Origin: Marmoricola sp. OAE513
GTDB lineage: Bacteria > Actinomycetota > Actinomycetes > Propionibacteriales > Nocardioidaceae
Direction: 5' to 3'
Assembly (NCBI RefSeq): GCF_040546585.1
Contig: NZ_JBEPOC010000001.1
Location: 124,001 to 188,000 of the forward strand
DNA length: 64,000 nt
Made by a program: the position numbers and the translations under genes. Position 1 is the stretch's first letter; the number at the start of each line of letters is the position of its first letter. This document shows positions 1 to 8,263 of the stretch, one piece after another. The notes under the pieces are model-generated. The model did no database searches. It was not told the DNA's origin and saw nothing but the letters and a program-made list of their open reading frames with translations.

Positions 1-17
1 GGCGAGGGGTGACGGAC

Positions 18-23
18 TAGATT
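18..23 (+). promoter_or_regulatory. -10 element of the SIMPL gene (leaderless type)
   Basis: The hexamer TAGATT ends 6 nt before the ATG at 30. The same 6-7 nt spacing recurs before many genes here, so transcription probably starts at or next to the start codon. The -35 region lies at or beyond the window edge and cannot be judged. Confidence 0.5.
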
Positions 24-29
24 CGGAGC

Positions 30-641
30 ATGAAGCGCTATCTCGAGGTGACCGGTTCCGGGGTCGCCACCGGCATCCCCGACCGGCTGGACCTCAGCCT
101 GTCGGTCACCGCCGTGCGCCCCGGGGTCGCAGCCGCCCTGACCGAGGTCGACGAACGGGTCGCCGCGCTGGGCGTGGTGCTGCGCGAGCACGGTGTCGCC
201 GAGGGCGACATCCGGTCCACCGGCAGCACGGTGCACGAGGAGTACGCCGGCCCCGACAACGCGCGCGCCGGCTTCCGTGCGTCCCACGACCTGAGCGTCC
301 GGGTCGGCGACCTCACGTCGCTGGGCGACCTGGTGGCTGCCGCTACCGGGTCCGCCGGCGACGCGTTCCGGCTCCAGGGCATCACCTGGGGCGTCGCCGA
401 CGAGTCCGAGCTGGCGAGCAGGGCTCGTGCGGCGGCGTACCAGGACGCCCGCGGGAAGGCCGAGGAGCTGGCCGCCCTGGCCGGGCGAGAGCTCGGGCCC
501 CTGCTCCGACTCGCCGAGACGGACGGCGCCGGACCGGTCCCCCGGTTCGCCCTGGCCAAGGCGGACGACCGCGGCTTCGCCCCCGAACGCGGCAGCCACC
601 GCGTCGAGATCACCCTGATGTCCCGCTGGGCGCTGCGGTGA
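30..641 (+). CDS. SIMPL (DUF541) domain protein
   Basis: A 203-residue protein that is a SIMPL/DUF541 domain over nearly its whole length. It starts with the typical RYLEVTGSGVA strand and has the alternating beta strands and amphipathic helices of the family, including a helix rich in Ala/Glu near residues 130-155 (ARAAAYQDARGKAEELA). Family members are often exported; no signal peptide or membrane segment is visible here, so this copy is probably cytoplasmic. Molecular function is unknown for most members. The ATG at 30 fits the TAGATT box just upstream and leaves no room for a Shine-Dalgarno site. It stands alone, 34 bp before the phospholipase-D-like gene, which has its own promoter. Confidence 0.8.
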   Translation: MKRYLEVTGSGVATGIPDRLDLSLSVTAVRPGVAAALTEVDERVAALGVVLREHGVAEGDIRSTGSTVHEEYAGPDNARAGFRASHDLSVRVGDLTSLGDLVAAATGSAGDAFRLQGITWGVADESELASRARAAAYQDARGKAEELAALAGRELGPLLRLAETDGAGPVPRFALAKADDRGFAPERGSHRVEITLMSRWALR

Positions 642-663
642 CGATCCCGCGGCGCACACTCGG

Positions 664-669
664 TAGCCT
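664..669 (+). promoter_or_regulatory. -10 element of the PLD-like gene (leaderless type)
   Basis: TAGCCT ends 6 nt before the GTG at 676. The surrounding bases (CACTCG, one base, TAGCCTCGACCC, GTGA) are almost identical to those in front of the channel gene at 43592, which marks this as a shared promoter class. Confidence 0.6.
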
Positions 670-675
670 CGACCC

Positions 676-1938
676 GTGACCGTCGCGCGGAGGAACCCCC
701 TCGTCCTGGCCGGGCGCGAGCTCTGGCCGGTGCTGCGACGTACTGCTCTCACGATCCTCGGGGTGCAGCTGGTCCTGGCGATCAGCCTGACCCTGGTCGA
801 CTCCTGGCGCCGGCGCGGCAAGAAGCCGCAGCCGTTCCCGACCCTGCCGCCCCAGGACGTCCAGATCGGCACCGGCACGGTCACCACCTACACCTACGGC
901 GCCGACCTGTACGACGACATGCTGACCGCTATCGAGGGTGCGCGCAGCCAGGTCCTGTTCGAGACCTACATCTGGAAGGGCGACGAGACCGGCGAGCGGT
1001 TCAAGGAGGCGCTGACGGCGGCCGCCGACCGCGGCGTCGAGGTCTACGCGATCTACGACGCGTTCGCGAACATCGTCGTCGACCCGCGGTTCAAGACCTT
1101 CTCCAAGGTGCTCCGGGTGCTGAAGTACCCGATCTACAACGCCGGCTGGCGGTTCTTCGACATCCGCCGCTACGGCAGGGACCACCGCAAGGTACTGGTG
1201 GTCGACGACAGCGTCGCCTTCGTCGGCGGGTTCAACATCGGTGCGCCGTACGCCACCGAGTGGCGGGACACGCACTGCCGGATCACCGGACCGGCCGTCT
1301 GGGACCTCAAGCGTTCCTTCGCCGACTTCTGGAACGACCACCGCAGCGGCCGCCGCCCGCTGCTGCTGGAGACCGCCGACGCGGAGTGGGAGCCCCGGAT
1401 CCGGTTGCACCGGAACCTGCCGAGGCAGTGGATGTTCCCGATCCGGTCGATGTACCTCGAGGCGATCAACCGCGCCCGCCGCAACATCTGGATGACGCAC
1501 GCCTACTTCATCCCGGACCAGGACTTCGTCGACTCCCTCGTCGGTGCCGCCCGTCGCGGCGTCGACGTCCAGATCCTGCTCCCCCGGACGTCGAACCACG
1601 TCGTCGCCGACTGGATCTCGCGGGGCTACTTCGGGCAGCTGCTCGACGCCGGGGTCAAGATCCACCGGTTCGAGGGTGCGATGGTGCACGCCAAGACCGC
1701 CACCATCGACGGCAAGTGGTCCACGGTCGGAACCGCGAACATCGACCGTCTCAGCATGTCCGGCAACTACGAGATCAACGTGGAGTTCATCGACCCCGGC
1801 ATGGCGAAGGTGATGGAGGAGATCTTCCGCTCCGACCTCGAGCAGTGCTCGCACCTGGCCCCGCGCGACTGGAACGCGCGCGGCATCCACCGCCGGTTCA
1901 CCGAGGCCGTCCTGAACCCGCTGCGGCACCTGCTCTGA
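676..1938 (+). CDS. Phospholipase D-like / cardiolipin synthase family membrane protein
   Basis: A 420-residue protein with one N-terminal membrane segment (about residues 22-42) followed by two PLD domains. Both catalytic HKD motifs are intact: HRKVLVVDD near residue 171 and VHAKTATID near residue 338, followed by GGFN and GTANID respectively, as in bacterial cardiolipin synthases. Such enzymes join or exchange phosphatidyl groups at the inner membrane. Classical Cls proteins have two N-terminal membrane helices and are longer, so this could be a ClsB/ClsC-like synthase or a general phospholipase D; substrate cannot be told from sequence. The GTG start is chosen from the TAGCCT box 6 nt upstream. 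It is monocistronic; the next gene has its own promoter. Confidence 0.82.
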   Translation: MTVARRNPLVLAGRELWPVLRRTALTILGVQLVLAISLTLVDSWRRRGKKPQPFPTLPPQDVQIGTGTVTTYTYGADLYDDMLTAIEGARSQVLFETYIWKGDETGERFKEALTAAADRGVEVYAIYDAFANIVVDPRFKTFSKVLRVLKYPIYNAGWRFFDIRRYGRDHRKVLVVDDSVAFVGGFNIGAPYATEWRDTHCRITGPAVWDLKRSFADFWNDHRSGRRPLLLETADAEWEPRIRLHRNLPRQWMFPIRSMYLEAINRARRNIWMTHAYFIPDQDFVDSLVGAARRGVDVQILLPRTSNHVVADWISRGYFGQLLDAGVKIHRFEGAMVHAKTATIDGKWSTVGTANIDRLSMSGNYEINVEFIDPGMAKVMEEIFRSDLEQCSHLAPRDWNARGIHRRFTEAVLNPLRHLL

Positions 1939-1977
1939 CTCCTACCGCAGAGGGATACCCCGACCGCGCGCAGTCGC

Positions 1978-1983
1978 TAGGGT
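1978..1983 (+). promoter_or_regulatory. -10 element of the SDR/CMD operon (leaderless type)
   Basis: TAGGGT ends 7 nt before the ATG at 1991, in the same context (CAGTCGC before it) as other promoters of this window. Confidence 0.55.
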
Positions 1984-1990
1984 CGGGGTC

Positions 1991-2872
1991 ATGCTCAAGC
2001 CTCCCGTCCGCGACCTCCGCGGCAAGAACGTCTTCCTCACCGGTGCCGCCAGCGGGATCGGTCGCGCCACCGCCGTCGCCGCTGCGCGCGAGGGTGCCGT
2101 GCTGTTCCTCACCGACGTGAACCAGCAAGGCCTGATCGACGTCGTCGCCGAGATCACCGACGCCGGGGGCGACGTCGCGTACGCCGCCCCGGTGGACGTC
2201 TCCGACCACGACGGGGTCCGCGCCATGGCGGCGGAGATCACCGCGGACCACGGCTCGATGGACGTCGTGATGAACATCGCCGGCATCGCCTCCTGGGGCA
2301 CCATCAGGGCGATGACGCACTCGACCTGGCAGCGGGTCGTCGACATCAACCTGATGGGTCCGATCAGCGTCCTGGAGTACCTGGTGCCGCCGATGATCGA
2401 GGCCCGCCGGGGCGGCCAGATCGTCAACGTCTCGTCGGCCGCCGGCATCATCGGGATGCCGTGGCACGCGGCGTACTCGGCGAGCAAGTTCGGACTGCGG
2501 GGGGTCTCCGAGGTGCTCCGCTTCGACCTGGCGCCGCACCGGATCGGGGTGAGCCTGGTCGTGCCCGGAGGCGTCGACACCGGCCTCACCGAGACCGTGG
2601 ACATCGCCGGCGTGGACAACGCCAGCCCCCAGTTCCGCAAGCTCAAGGCGCACTTCAAGAAGCGCGCGGTGACGTCGGAGGAAGCGGCCGAAGCCATCCT
2701 GCGCGGGATCAAGAGGAACACGTACTGGGTCTACACCTCCCCTGACATCAGGGTCGCGCACCTGGCTCAGCGGTACTTCCCTCCGGGCTACAACCTCGCC
2801 ATGACGGTGATGAACCGGGTTGCCAACAAGGCGCTCCCCGACGTACGCCGTGCCGTCCGGGACGACGCATGA
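1991..2872 (+). CDS. Short-chain dehydrogenase/reductase (classical SDR)
   Basis: A 293-residue classical SDR. The nucleotide-binding motif TGAASGIG lies near residues 18-25, NIAGI is the NAG-like motif, the catalytic Ser is in VSSAAG, and the YSASKFGL motif supplies the catalytic Tyr/Lys. An aspartate at the end of the second beta strand (FLTDVN) suggests NAD(H) preference. It is longer than the usual 250 residues through a C-terminal helical tail (about 230-293) seen in SDRs that act on bulky lipid or steroid-like substrates. The stop codon overlaps the start of the next gene (ATGA), so the two are translationally coupled. Substrate unknown; the pairing with a carboxymuconolactone-decarboxylase-like protein suggests a catabolic or redox step. 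Confidence 0.85.
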   Translation: MLKPPVRDLRGKNVFLTGAASGIGRATAVAAAREGAVLFLTDVNQQGLIDVVAEITDAGGDVAYAAPVDVSDHDGVRAMAAEITADHGSMDVVMNIAGIASWGTIRAMTHSTWQRVVDINLMGPISVLEYLVPPMIEARRGGQIVNVSSAAGIIGMPWHAAYSASKFGLRGVSEVLRFDLAPHRIGVSLVVPGGVDTGLTETVDIAGVDNASPQFRKLKAHFKKRAVTSEEAAEAILRGIKRNTYWVYTSPDIRVAHLAQRYFPPGYNLAMTVMNRVANKALPDVRRAVRDDA

Positions 2873-3408
2873 GCGAGCCACGGATCAGGCCCGGCGGCGT
2901 CCGCGAGCTCGGCCCGGTGATCTGGGCCTTCTCCCGGATCGCCGGGCGGGCGACGAACACCGCTCCGCCGGCGATCTTCACCACCCTGGGCCGCGGCAAG
3001 GGCCTGTTCTGGGGGTGGCTGCACTTCGCCGGCAAGCTGATGCCGGGTGGCAAGCTGCCGCGCCGGGAGACCGAGATGGTCATCCTCCGGGTGGCGAGCC
3101 TGCGCGGGTGCGACTACGAGTTCACCCACCACGTCCGCCTCGGGCGTCGCGCCGGGGTGACCGCGGCGGACGTCGAGAGGATCACGGTCGGGTCGAGCGC
3201 CGAGGGCTGGCAGGGCCACGAGCAGCTGCTGATGGCCATCACCGAGGAGCTGATCGGCACCAAGGACCTCACGGACACGTCCTGGGACGCGCTGCGAGCG
3301 GCGTACGACGAGCGGACCGCCCTGGAGCTGCTGCTCCTGATCGGGCACTACGACATGCTCGCGACCACCCTGATGACGCTGCGGCTCGAGCCCGACCCGT
3401 CGCGCTAG
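2869..3408 (+). CDS. Carboxymuconolactone decarboxylase (CMD) family protein
   Basis: A 179-residue all-helical protein of the CMD/AhpD superfamily. The conserved block runs ETEMVILRVASLRGCDYEFTHH (about residues 65-86 in outline), with a single Cys followed by the Y-E-x-x-H pattern; the CxxC redox pair of AhpD is absent, as in many CMD proteins of unknown substrate in actinobacteria. It starts inside the stop codon of the SDR gene. Its stop TAG and the stop of the convergent Mce-associated gene share bases, so the two transcription units end on the same CTAG tetranucleotide (3405-3408). Role unknown; possibly a peroxidase-like or decarboxylase activity acting with the SDR. Confidence 0.8.
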   Translation: MSEPRIRPGGVRELGPVIWAFSRIAGRATNTAPPAIFTTLGRGKGLFWGWLHFAGKLMPGGKLPRRETEMVILRVASLRGCDYEFTHHVRLGRRAGVTAADVERITVGSSAEGWQGHEQLLMAITEELIGTKDLTDTSWDALRAAYDERTALELLLLIGHYDMLATTLMTLRLEPDPSR

Positions 3409-3923
3409 CTGCCGGCGAGGTTGCGGACGGCCACGTCGTCGACCAGCCAGCGACCGTCCTCGCGCACCATCGTCATCGTGATCCTCGGCGTCGCCAGCTG
3501 GCGCTCGGTGCTCGTCCCGCTGAGGAGGGTCTGGTCGACGAAGAGCAGCACCGTCACGTGGTCCGCGTCCTTCGCCGTCGCGGCGGCTTCGTCGACACTG
3601 CCCTCCGCGTGCACCTTGAGCTCGGCGACGGCCTTCTTGATCGGCGCGCTGACCTTGGCGTACTCGGCCTTGAACTTCTCCGTCCCGGAGTCGTCGATCC
3701 AGGCGAAGTCGGCGTCGATCGAGGAGAAGTCGTACGTCGTCAAGTTGACCGCGGCCTTGCGAGCCGCCGCGGTCGCACCCTTCTCCGCAGCAGCGAGCGC
3801 GAGAGCCCGGTCGGCCTTCGACGAGCCCTCGTCGCCCGAGCGCGCTTCGGCCCATCCGACCAGCGCGACCCCGAGTGCGACAGCGAGGACCAGCGCCAGC
3901 GTGCGCCAGCGTCCCGGCGTCAC
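3405..3923 (-). CDS. Mce-associated membrane protein
   Basis: The last gene of the Mce operon, 172 residues. It has one N-terminal membrane helix (about residues 8-25, LALVLAVALGVALVGW) and an extracytoplasmic NTF2-like domain as in Mce-associated (Mas) proteins, with a conserved ending TMVREDGRWLVDDV. Mas proteins stabilise or assist Mce transporters (shown for mycobacterial OmamA-type proteins); this role is taken from the family. The GTG start at 3923 overlaps the mceF stop (GTGA), so no separate promoter is needed. Most actinobacterial mce operons carry two or more Mas genes; only one is present here. An open frame continues upstream inside mceF but does not encode related sequence. Confidence 0.8.
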   Translation of the reverse strand: MTPGRWRTLALVLAVALGVALVGWAEARSGDEGSSKADRALALAAAEKGATAAARKAAVNLTTYDFSSIDADFAWIDDSGTEKFKAEYAKVSAPIKKAVAELKVHAEGSVDEAAATAKDADHVTVLLFVDQTLLSGTSTERQLATPRITMTMVREDGRWLVDDVAVRNLAGS

Positions 3924-5014
3924 CGGACCGGGCCAGGAGCGTGGGACGCGCCGCGCTGCTGGTTCGGGGTGGACGAGGGGCAGTGGCCCGAGGTCACGAG
4001 AGGCCGGACCTCGGGGTTCTTCGGGTCGCGTCGCGGGTTGTCGTAGACGCACTTGGTCGGACGCTGCGGGATGCCTTCGATGTAGAGGACGCCGTCCCGC
4101 ACGGCCTTGCCCAGCACGCCGAGCCCCGGCGCGTAGTTCTGGAGCAGCGCGCCGAAGTGCGGTGCGTAGGCGCGGAAGAGATCGGAGAACTGGACCGCTT
4201 GGCCGAGGAACCCGGGCAGCACGGCCGCCGCGTCTGTGATGAGCGCCCGAAGTGTCCTGATCTGGCCCGGCGCGGCCTTCAGGGTCCTGCGCAGCTCGGG
4301 ATCGTAGGAGCGCAGGAACGCCGCGAAGTCCTTCGCGTTGACCGCCAGGCTCCGGATGTCGTCGGACTGCTGGACCCCGATGTCGAGCACCGTGCTGCCG
4401 TTGGTCAGCAGCCTGTCCGTCTCCGGCCAGATCTGGTTCAGGTCCTCCAGCAGGACCTGGCCCTGGTCGACCATCTTGCCGAGGTCCTTGCCGGTGCCGG
4501 CCAACCCGACGCTCAGCTCGGTCAGCAGGGTGTGCAGCTGCCCGGCGTTGACCTGGTCGAGGACCTTGTTCACCGCGATGACCGTCGATGCCAACGTCTT
4601 CGGGAGGTCGGTCGACGTCGCCGGAACTGTCGCGCCGTCCTTGATGTACGGACCCTTCCTCGTGCTGGGCTGGAAGTCCAGGTACTGCTCCCCCACGGGA
4701 GAGAGGCTGCGGACCTTGGCCACGGACCTGACCGGGATCTTGTCGTCCGAGGTGATCGCGACCGTCGCCACCACACCGTCGGCGGACAGCTCGATCTTGC
4801 GGACCTTGCCGATCTTGACGCCGCGGTAGGTGACGGCCGAGCCCTCGAAGAGCCCACCGGTCGCCGACATCTCGACCTTGACCACCTTGGTGCCCCCGAG
4901 GAGCGGCGTGTCCAGCACCGAGCTGAACAGGTAAGCGACCGTGATCAGCAGGACCAGGATCACGCCGAACAGGCTCTGCCAGAGCCGGTCGCGCAGGAGC
5001 TCGACGAGCTTCAC
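3920..5014 (-). CDS. mceF: MCE family protein MceF
   Basis: A 364-residue MCE protein: N-terminal membrane helix (about residues 13-33), then the MCE/MlaD domain (about 40-115, with VTYRGVKIGKVRKIEL), then a long helical region that in this family packs into the lipid-conducting tube, and a basic, disordered C-terminus. It is the sixth MCE gene of the operon, the usual MceF place. It starts within the mceE stop codon (ATGA) and its own stop overlaps the Mas gene. Together the six MCE proteins form a heterohexameric needle that carries lipids (fatty acids, sterols or others) across the envelope to the YrbE permeases. Confidence 0.88.
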   Translation of the reverse strand: MKLVELLRDRLWQSLFGVILVLLITVAYLFSSVLDTPLLGGTKVVKVEMSATGGLFEGSAVTYRGVKIGKVRKIELSADGVVATVAITSDDKIPVRSVAKVRSLSPVGEQYLDFQPSTRKGPYIKDGATVPATSTDLPKTLASTVIAVNKVLDQVNAGQLHTLLTELSVGLAGTGKDLGKMVDQGQVLLEDLNQIWPETDRLLTNGSTVLDIGVQQSDDIRSLAVNAKDFAAFLRSYDPELRRTLKAAPGQIRTLRALITDAAAVLPGFLGQAVQFSDLFRAYAPHFGALLQNYAPGLGVLGKAVRDGVLYIEGIPQRPTKCVYDNPRRDPKNPEVRPLVTSGHCPSSTPNQQRGASHAPGPVR

Positions 5015-6177
5015 TTGCCACCTCCGAGCAACAGGCTGAGCAACGAGGGCGGAGCAGGTTTCGTCGTCGGAGGCTTCTTGGACGGTCCGCCGAGCAGACC
5101 GTTGATCGCGTCGCCGATCGCTCCGAGGCCGGACGTGTTGCCCGTCGACGCCGACTTCTGCGTGCCCGCCTTCCCCGTCGACCCGCCGCCCCCCGGGCCG
5201 AGCAGGTTCGGGAGCGACAGCTTGTCGAACTCGATCGTCAGCTTCATGTTGGCGTAGTCACCCGGGACAGCTGCCTTGAACAGCTTGCTCAGGTTCACCA
5301 GGTCGTCGAAGGACGGCCCGAGGTCCTCCTTGACGGCCAGGAGCTCGTCGAGCACGGGACCGACCTCGCGGACCATCTGGAGGATCTGCCCACGGGTCTT
5401 GCCGACGACGTCGTTGGCGGTGTCGGCGAACTCGGCCAGCTTGGCGAGCAACCTGGTGAAGTCCGGGGTGTTCTCGCGCAGCACCCTCGCGGCCGGCCGG
5501 ATGTCCTTCATCGCGGCGTCGATCGTGGACCTGTTGTCGTTGAGGACCTTCGAGACGCCGGCCAGGGCACGCAGCGCGGCGTCGATGTCACCGGTGGTGG
5601 CGTTGGCTTCCGTCAGGAAGGTGTCCGCGTTGTCGAGCAGTGCCCGCACCTTCCCCTCACGACCGCCGACCGCAGCGTTGAGCTCCTCGGTGACGGTCTG
5701 CAGCTGGTTCAGGCCGCCGCCGTTGATCAGCAGCGAGGCCGAGGAGAGAGCATCCTCGACGGTCGGCGCCGTGCTCGCGTTCTTCTTCGCGACGGCGTCG
5801 CCGTCCTGGAGCAACGGTCCCCGGGCGGGGTTGCTCACATCGACGAAGAGCTCTCCGAGAGGCGTGGTGTAGCGCAGCCGAGCAGTGGCGTCGGTCCGCA
5901 TCTTCGCCGCCTTTCGGACCTTCAGCGTCGCGACGGCTTTGAAGTTCTTCGCCTTCACCGACTGGACCTTGCCGGAGTCGACACCGTTGACCTTGACCGA
6001 CGCGCCCTGGGCGAGGTTGAGGGCCTCGTCGAACTGGACGGTGACGGTGATGGTGTCCCCGCTGACGCCGGATCCCGGCAGCGGGATGTCCCGCATCGTC
6101 GGGCCGCACGCCGTCAGGACGCCGACCCCGAGCACTCCGGCGACGAGCGCTCCGACCCACTTCGTCCGCGCGCTCAT
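5011..6177 (-). CDS. mceE: MCE family lipoprotein MceE
   Basis: A 388-residue MCE protein with a lipoprotein signal: the lipobox VLTAC places the acylated Cys at about residue 24. The segment after it (RDIPLPGSG) matches the LPLPG signature of MceE proteins such as mycobacterial LprK. The MCE domain follows (about 40-115), then the long helical region; the last 60 residues are Gly/Pro/Lys/Thr rich and probably disordered. The ATG at 6177 overlaps the mceD stop by four bases. It is expected to anchor the MCE hexamer in the membrane outer leaflet by its lipid. Confidence 0.88.
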   Translation of the reverse strand: MSARTKWVGALVAGVLGVGVLTACGPTMRDIPLPGSGVSGDTITVTVQFDEALNLAQGASVKVNGVDSGKVQSVKAKNFKAVATLKVRKAAKMRTDATARLRYTTPLGELFVDVSNPARGPLLQDGDAVAKKNASTAPTVEDALSSASLLINGGGLNQLQTVTEELNAAVGGREGKVRALLDNADTFLTEANATTGDIDAALRALAGVSKVLNDNRSTIDAAMKDIRPAARVLRENTPDFTRLLAKLAEFADTANDVVGKTRGQILQMVREVGPVLDELLAVKEDLGPSFDDLVNLSKLFKAAVPGDYANMKLTIEFDKLSLPNLLGPGGGGSTGKAGTQKSASTGNTSGLGAIGDAINGLLGGPSKKPPTTKPAPPSLLSLLLGGGK

Positions 6178-7244
6178 TTGTTCAGTCCCAGCAGGGTGAG
6201 GAGGTTGTTGAGGTTCAGCAGCGACGGCCCGAACGCGGAGCAGAAGTCGGTCGGCGTGGCCAGGCACAACGCGTTGGTGATGCCGCCGAGCGGCGTGATG
6301 ACCAGCGGATCGAGGCGGACCCGCAGGCGCCCGTTGTGGTAGATCGCACCCAGGTTCTGCAGGGTCACCGGCATGACGCGCACGATCTCGGTCAGCTGCT
6401 TGCGCTTCGTCAGCAGCGACGACATCAGGGTCGTGCTCTGGTTGAGCGCCTTCACCAGCTGCTGCCGGTTGGTGTGCGCGAAGTCGGCGATCGACTCGAC
6501 CGCCGAGCTCAGCGACCGCAGCGAGGACTGGAAGTTCTTCCGCTCCCCCGCGAGGAGCGCACTGGCCTCGCTGACCTGCGTGATGAACTCGCGGACGAGC
6601 TTCTGGTTCGAGGCGATGGTGCCGGTCAGCGTGTCGAGCGACTTCACCGTGCTGGTGATGTTCTCGCGCTGGCCGGAGATCGAGTCGACCGCACCACCGA
6701 GTGCGGTCACGGCGCGGTTGAAGGTCTCGCCCTGCCCCTCGAGGGCCTTGGAGCCTGAGGACAGCAGGTTCTTGATCGCGTTCTGGGTGTCCTTGGAGCC
6801 GGCGATCCCGGTGGCGAAGGTGTTCAACGCGCCGAGGACGTCGTCGAAGTCGACGGGTGTCCGGGTCCTGTCCTGCCGGATCACGGCACCGTCGGCCATC
6901 TTCTTGCCCGCCTTGTAGACCGGCGTCAGCTCGACGTACCGGTCGGTGGCCACGGACCGGGCGACCACGACGGCCCCCGCGTCCGCGGGGATCGGCTGAT
7001 CCGCATCGATCTTCATCGTGACCCGGACGTTCGGTCCGTCGGGGGTGATCGAGGTGACCTTGCCGATGGTGACGCCCAGGACACCCACGTCGTTGCCCAC
7101 GAAGAGTCCGGCCGAGTCGTTCATCAGCGCGGTGACCTCGATCTTGTCCTCGCCCACGACCGGGGTCGAGCACCCGGTGAAGCCGAGGATCAGGGCGATC
7201 AGCAGGCCGAAGGCGAGTGCCCGCTTGCGCAACCGTGCGTTCAT
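6174..7244 (-). CDS. mceD: MCE family protein MceD with lipoprotein-like signal
   Basis: A 356-residue MCE protein, fourth of six. N-terminus: basic residues, hydrophobic stretch and a lipobox-like LGFTGCS with Cys near residue 25. The MCE domain (about 35-110) contains GNDVGVLGVTIGKVTSI and is followed by long helices. In the well-studied mycobacterial operons MceE is the named lipoprotein, so a second lipobox in the D position is unusual. The ATG at 7244 shares one base with the mceC stop (TGATG); an upstream in-frame start exists at 7304 but would overlap mceC by 61 bases and precede the signal peptide, so it was not chosen. Confidence 0.85.
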   Translation of the reverse strand: MNARLRKRALAFGLLIALILGFTGCSTPVVGEDKIEVTALMNDSAGLFVGNDVGVLGVTIGKVTSITPDGPNVRVTMKIDADQPIPADAGAVVVARSVATDRYVELTPVYKAGKKMADGAVIRQDRTRTPVDFDDVLGALNTFATGIAGSKDTQNAIKNLLSSGSKALEGQGETFNRAVTALGGAVDSISGQRENITSTVKSLDTLTGTIASNQKLVREFITQVSEASALLAGERKNFQSSLRSLSSAVESIADFAHTNRQQLVKALNQSTTLMSSLLTKRKQLTEIVRVMPVTLQNLGAIYHNGRLRVRLDPLVITPLGGITNALCLATPTDFCSAFGPSLLNLNNLLTLLGLNK

Positions 7245-8263
7245 CAGCAGCCTCCCAGCTTGCAGGAGAGGTCGTCCGGCGGGAGCGCCGGATCCTTGAG
7301 CCACAGGTCTCCCCAGGGCCCGTTGCCGGTGGCGTTCGCCAGGTAGCGGACCGTCGGCGCCATCGTGTCCAGGACACCCTTGAGGGTCTTGTCCTGGGCG
7401 CGCAGCGTGGCCAGGACCTCGTTCAGCTGCCGCAACGCCGGGGCCATGTCGCCCTTCGTCCGCTCGATGATCTGGTCGAGGCTGCTCGCCAGCGTCGTGG
7501 TCTGCACGAGCAGGGTGTGGATCGCCTTGCGACGCGAGGTGATCTCCCCGATCACGAGGTTGCTCTGCTGCATCAGCGTGACGATGTCGGCGCTGCTGTC
7601 GGAGAGCTGGTCGGTGACGCTGCGCGCCGCCGTCAGCAGGCTGCTGGTCTGGCCGCTCCGCTTCTCGACGGCCTCGGACAGCCGGGCGATGCCGGTGAGG
7701 GCGGGCCCGATGTTCTGGCTGGACGCGGTGAGCGTCTTGCTCGTCTCGGTCAGTGCCTTCGCCAGCAGGACCGGGTCGAGCTTGTCCAGGTTCTGGGTGC
7801 CCTTCTCCAGGACGTCCTGGAGGTTGAACGGGACGGAGGTCCGCGACAGCGGGATCGTCCCGATCGTGCCGCTGCCCTGCGGGTCGACCGCCAGGTAGTG
7901 GGTGCCGAGCAGCGTCGCGACCTTCACCGCGGCGGTGCTCTCGTCGCCGAGCTCGATGTCGCCGTCCATCACGAACCCGACGCGGACCTTGTCCCCGTCC
8001 AGCTCGATCGACCGCACCGAGCCCACCGGGACCCCGTGCACCTCGACGTCCTCCCCGACCCGCAGGCCGGCGGTCTGCTCGAGCACCGCGGTGTAGGACT
8101 TCTTGCCGACCGTCACGAAGGTCGTCACCACCACCATCGCAGCGACGAGCGCGCCGACCACCAGGGCGGCGACGCCGATCTTGAACGGGTCGCGCGCCAG
8201 CCGTGCACCGGTGCTGGTCAACCAGTCCACCGCCCGGTCCAGGGTGCCCTTCTCGGCGCTCAT
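7244..8263 (-). CDS. mceC: MCE family protein MceC
   Basis: A 339-residue MCE protein, third of six. A positively charged N-terminus leads to a membrane helix (about residues 30-53, IGVAALVVGALVAAMVVVTT split by no charges). The MCE domain follows with GEDVEVHGVPVGSVRSIEL, then helical repeats with many Ser/Thr/Gln. It ends in a Cys-containing tail (LSCKLGGC). The ATG at 8263 overlaps the mceB stop (ATGA). The preceding in-frame start six codons upstream would be in mceB and is less likely. Confidence 0.86.
   Translation of the reverse strand: MSAEKGTLDRAVDWLTSTGARLARDPFKIGVAALVVGALVAAMVVVTTFVTVGKKSYTAVLEQTAGLRVGEDVEVHGVPVGSVRSIELDGDKVRVGFVMDGDIELGDESTAAVKVATLLGTHYLAVDPQGSGTIGTIPLSRTSVPFNLQDVLEKGTQNLDKLDPVLLAKALTETSKTLTASSQNIGPALTGIARLSEAVEKRSGQTSSLLTAARSVTDQLSDSSADIVTLMQQSNLVIGEITSRRKAIHTLLVQTTTLASSLDQIIERTKGDMAPALRQLNEVLATLRAQDKTLKGVLDTMAPTVRYLANATGNGPWGDLWLKDPALPPDDLSCKLGGC

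Noticed and set aside
3405-5021. A single 538-codon frame joining part of the mceF region with the Mce-associated protein
   Set aside because: Only its last 172 codons encode related sequence; the rest is the wrong frame of mceF. The GTG at 3923 overlapping the mceF stop is the right start.
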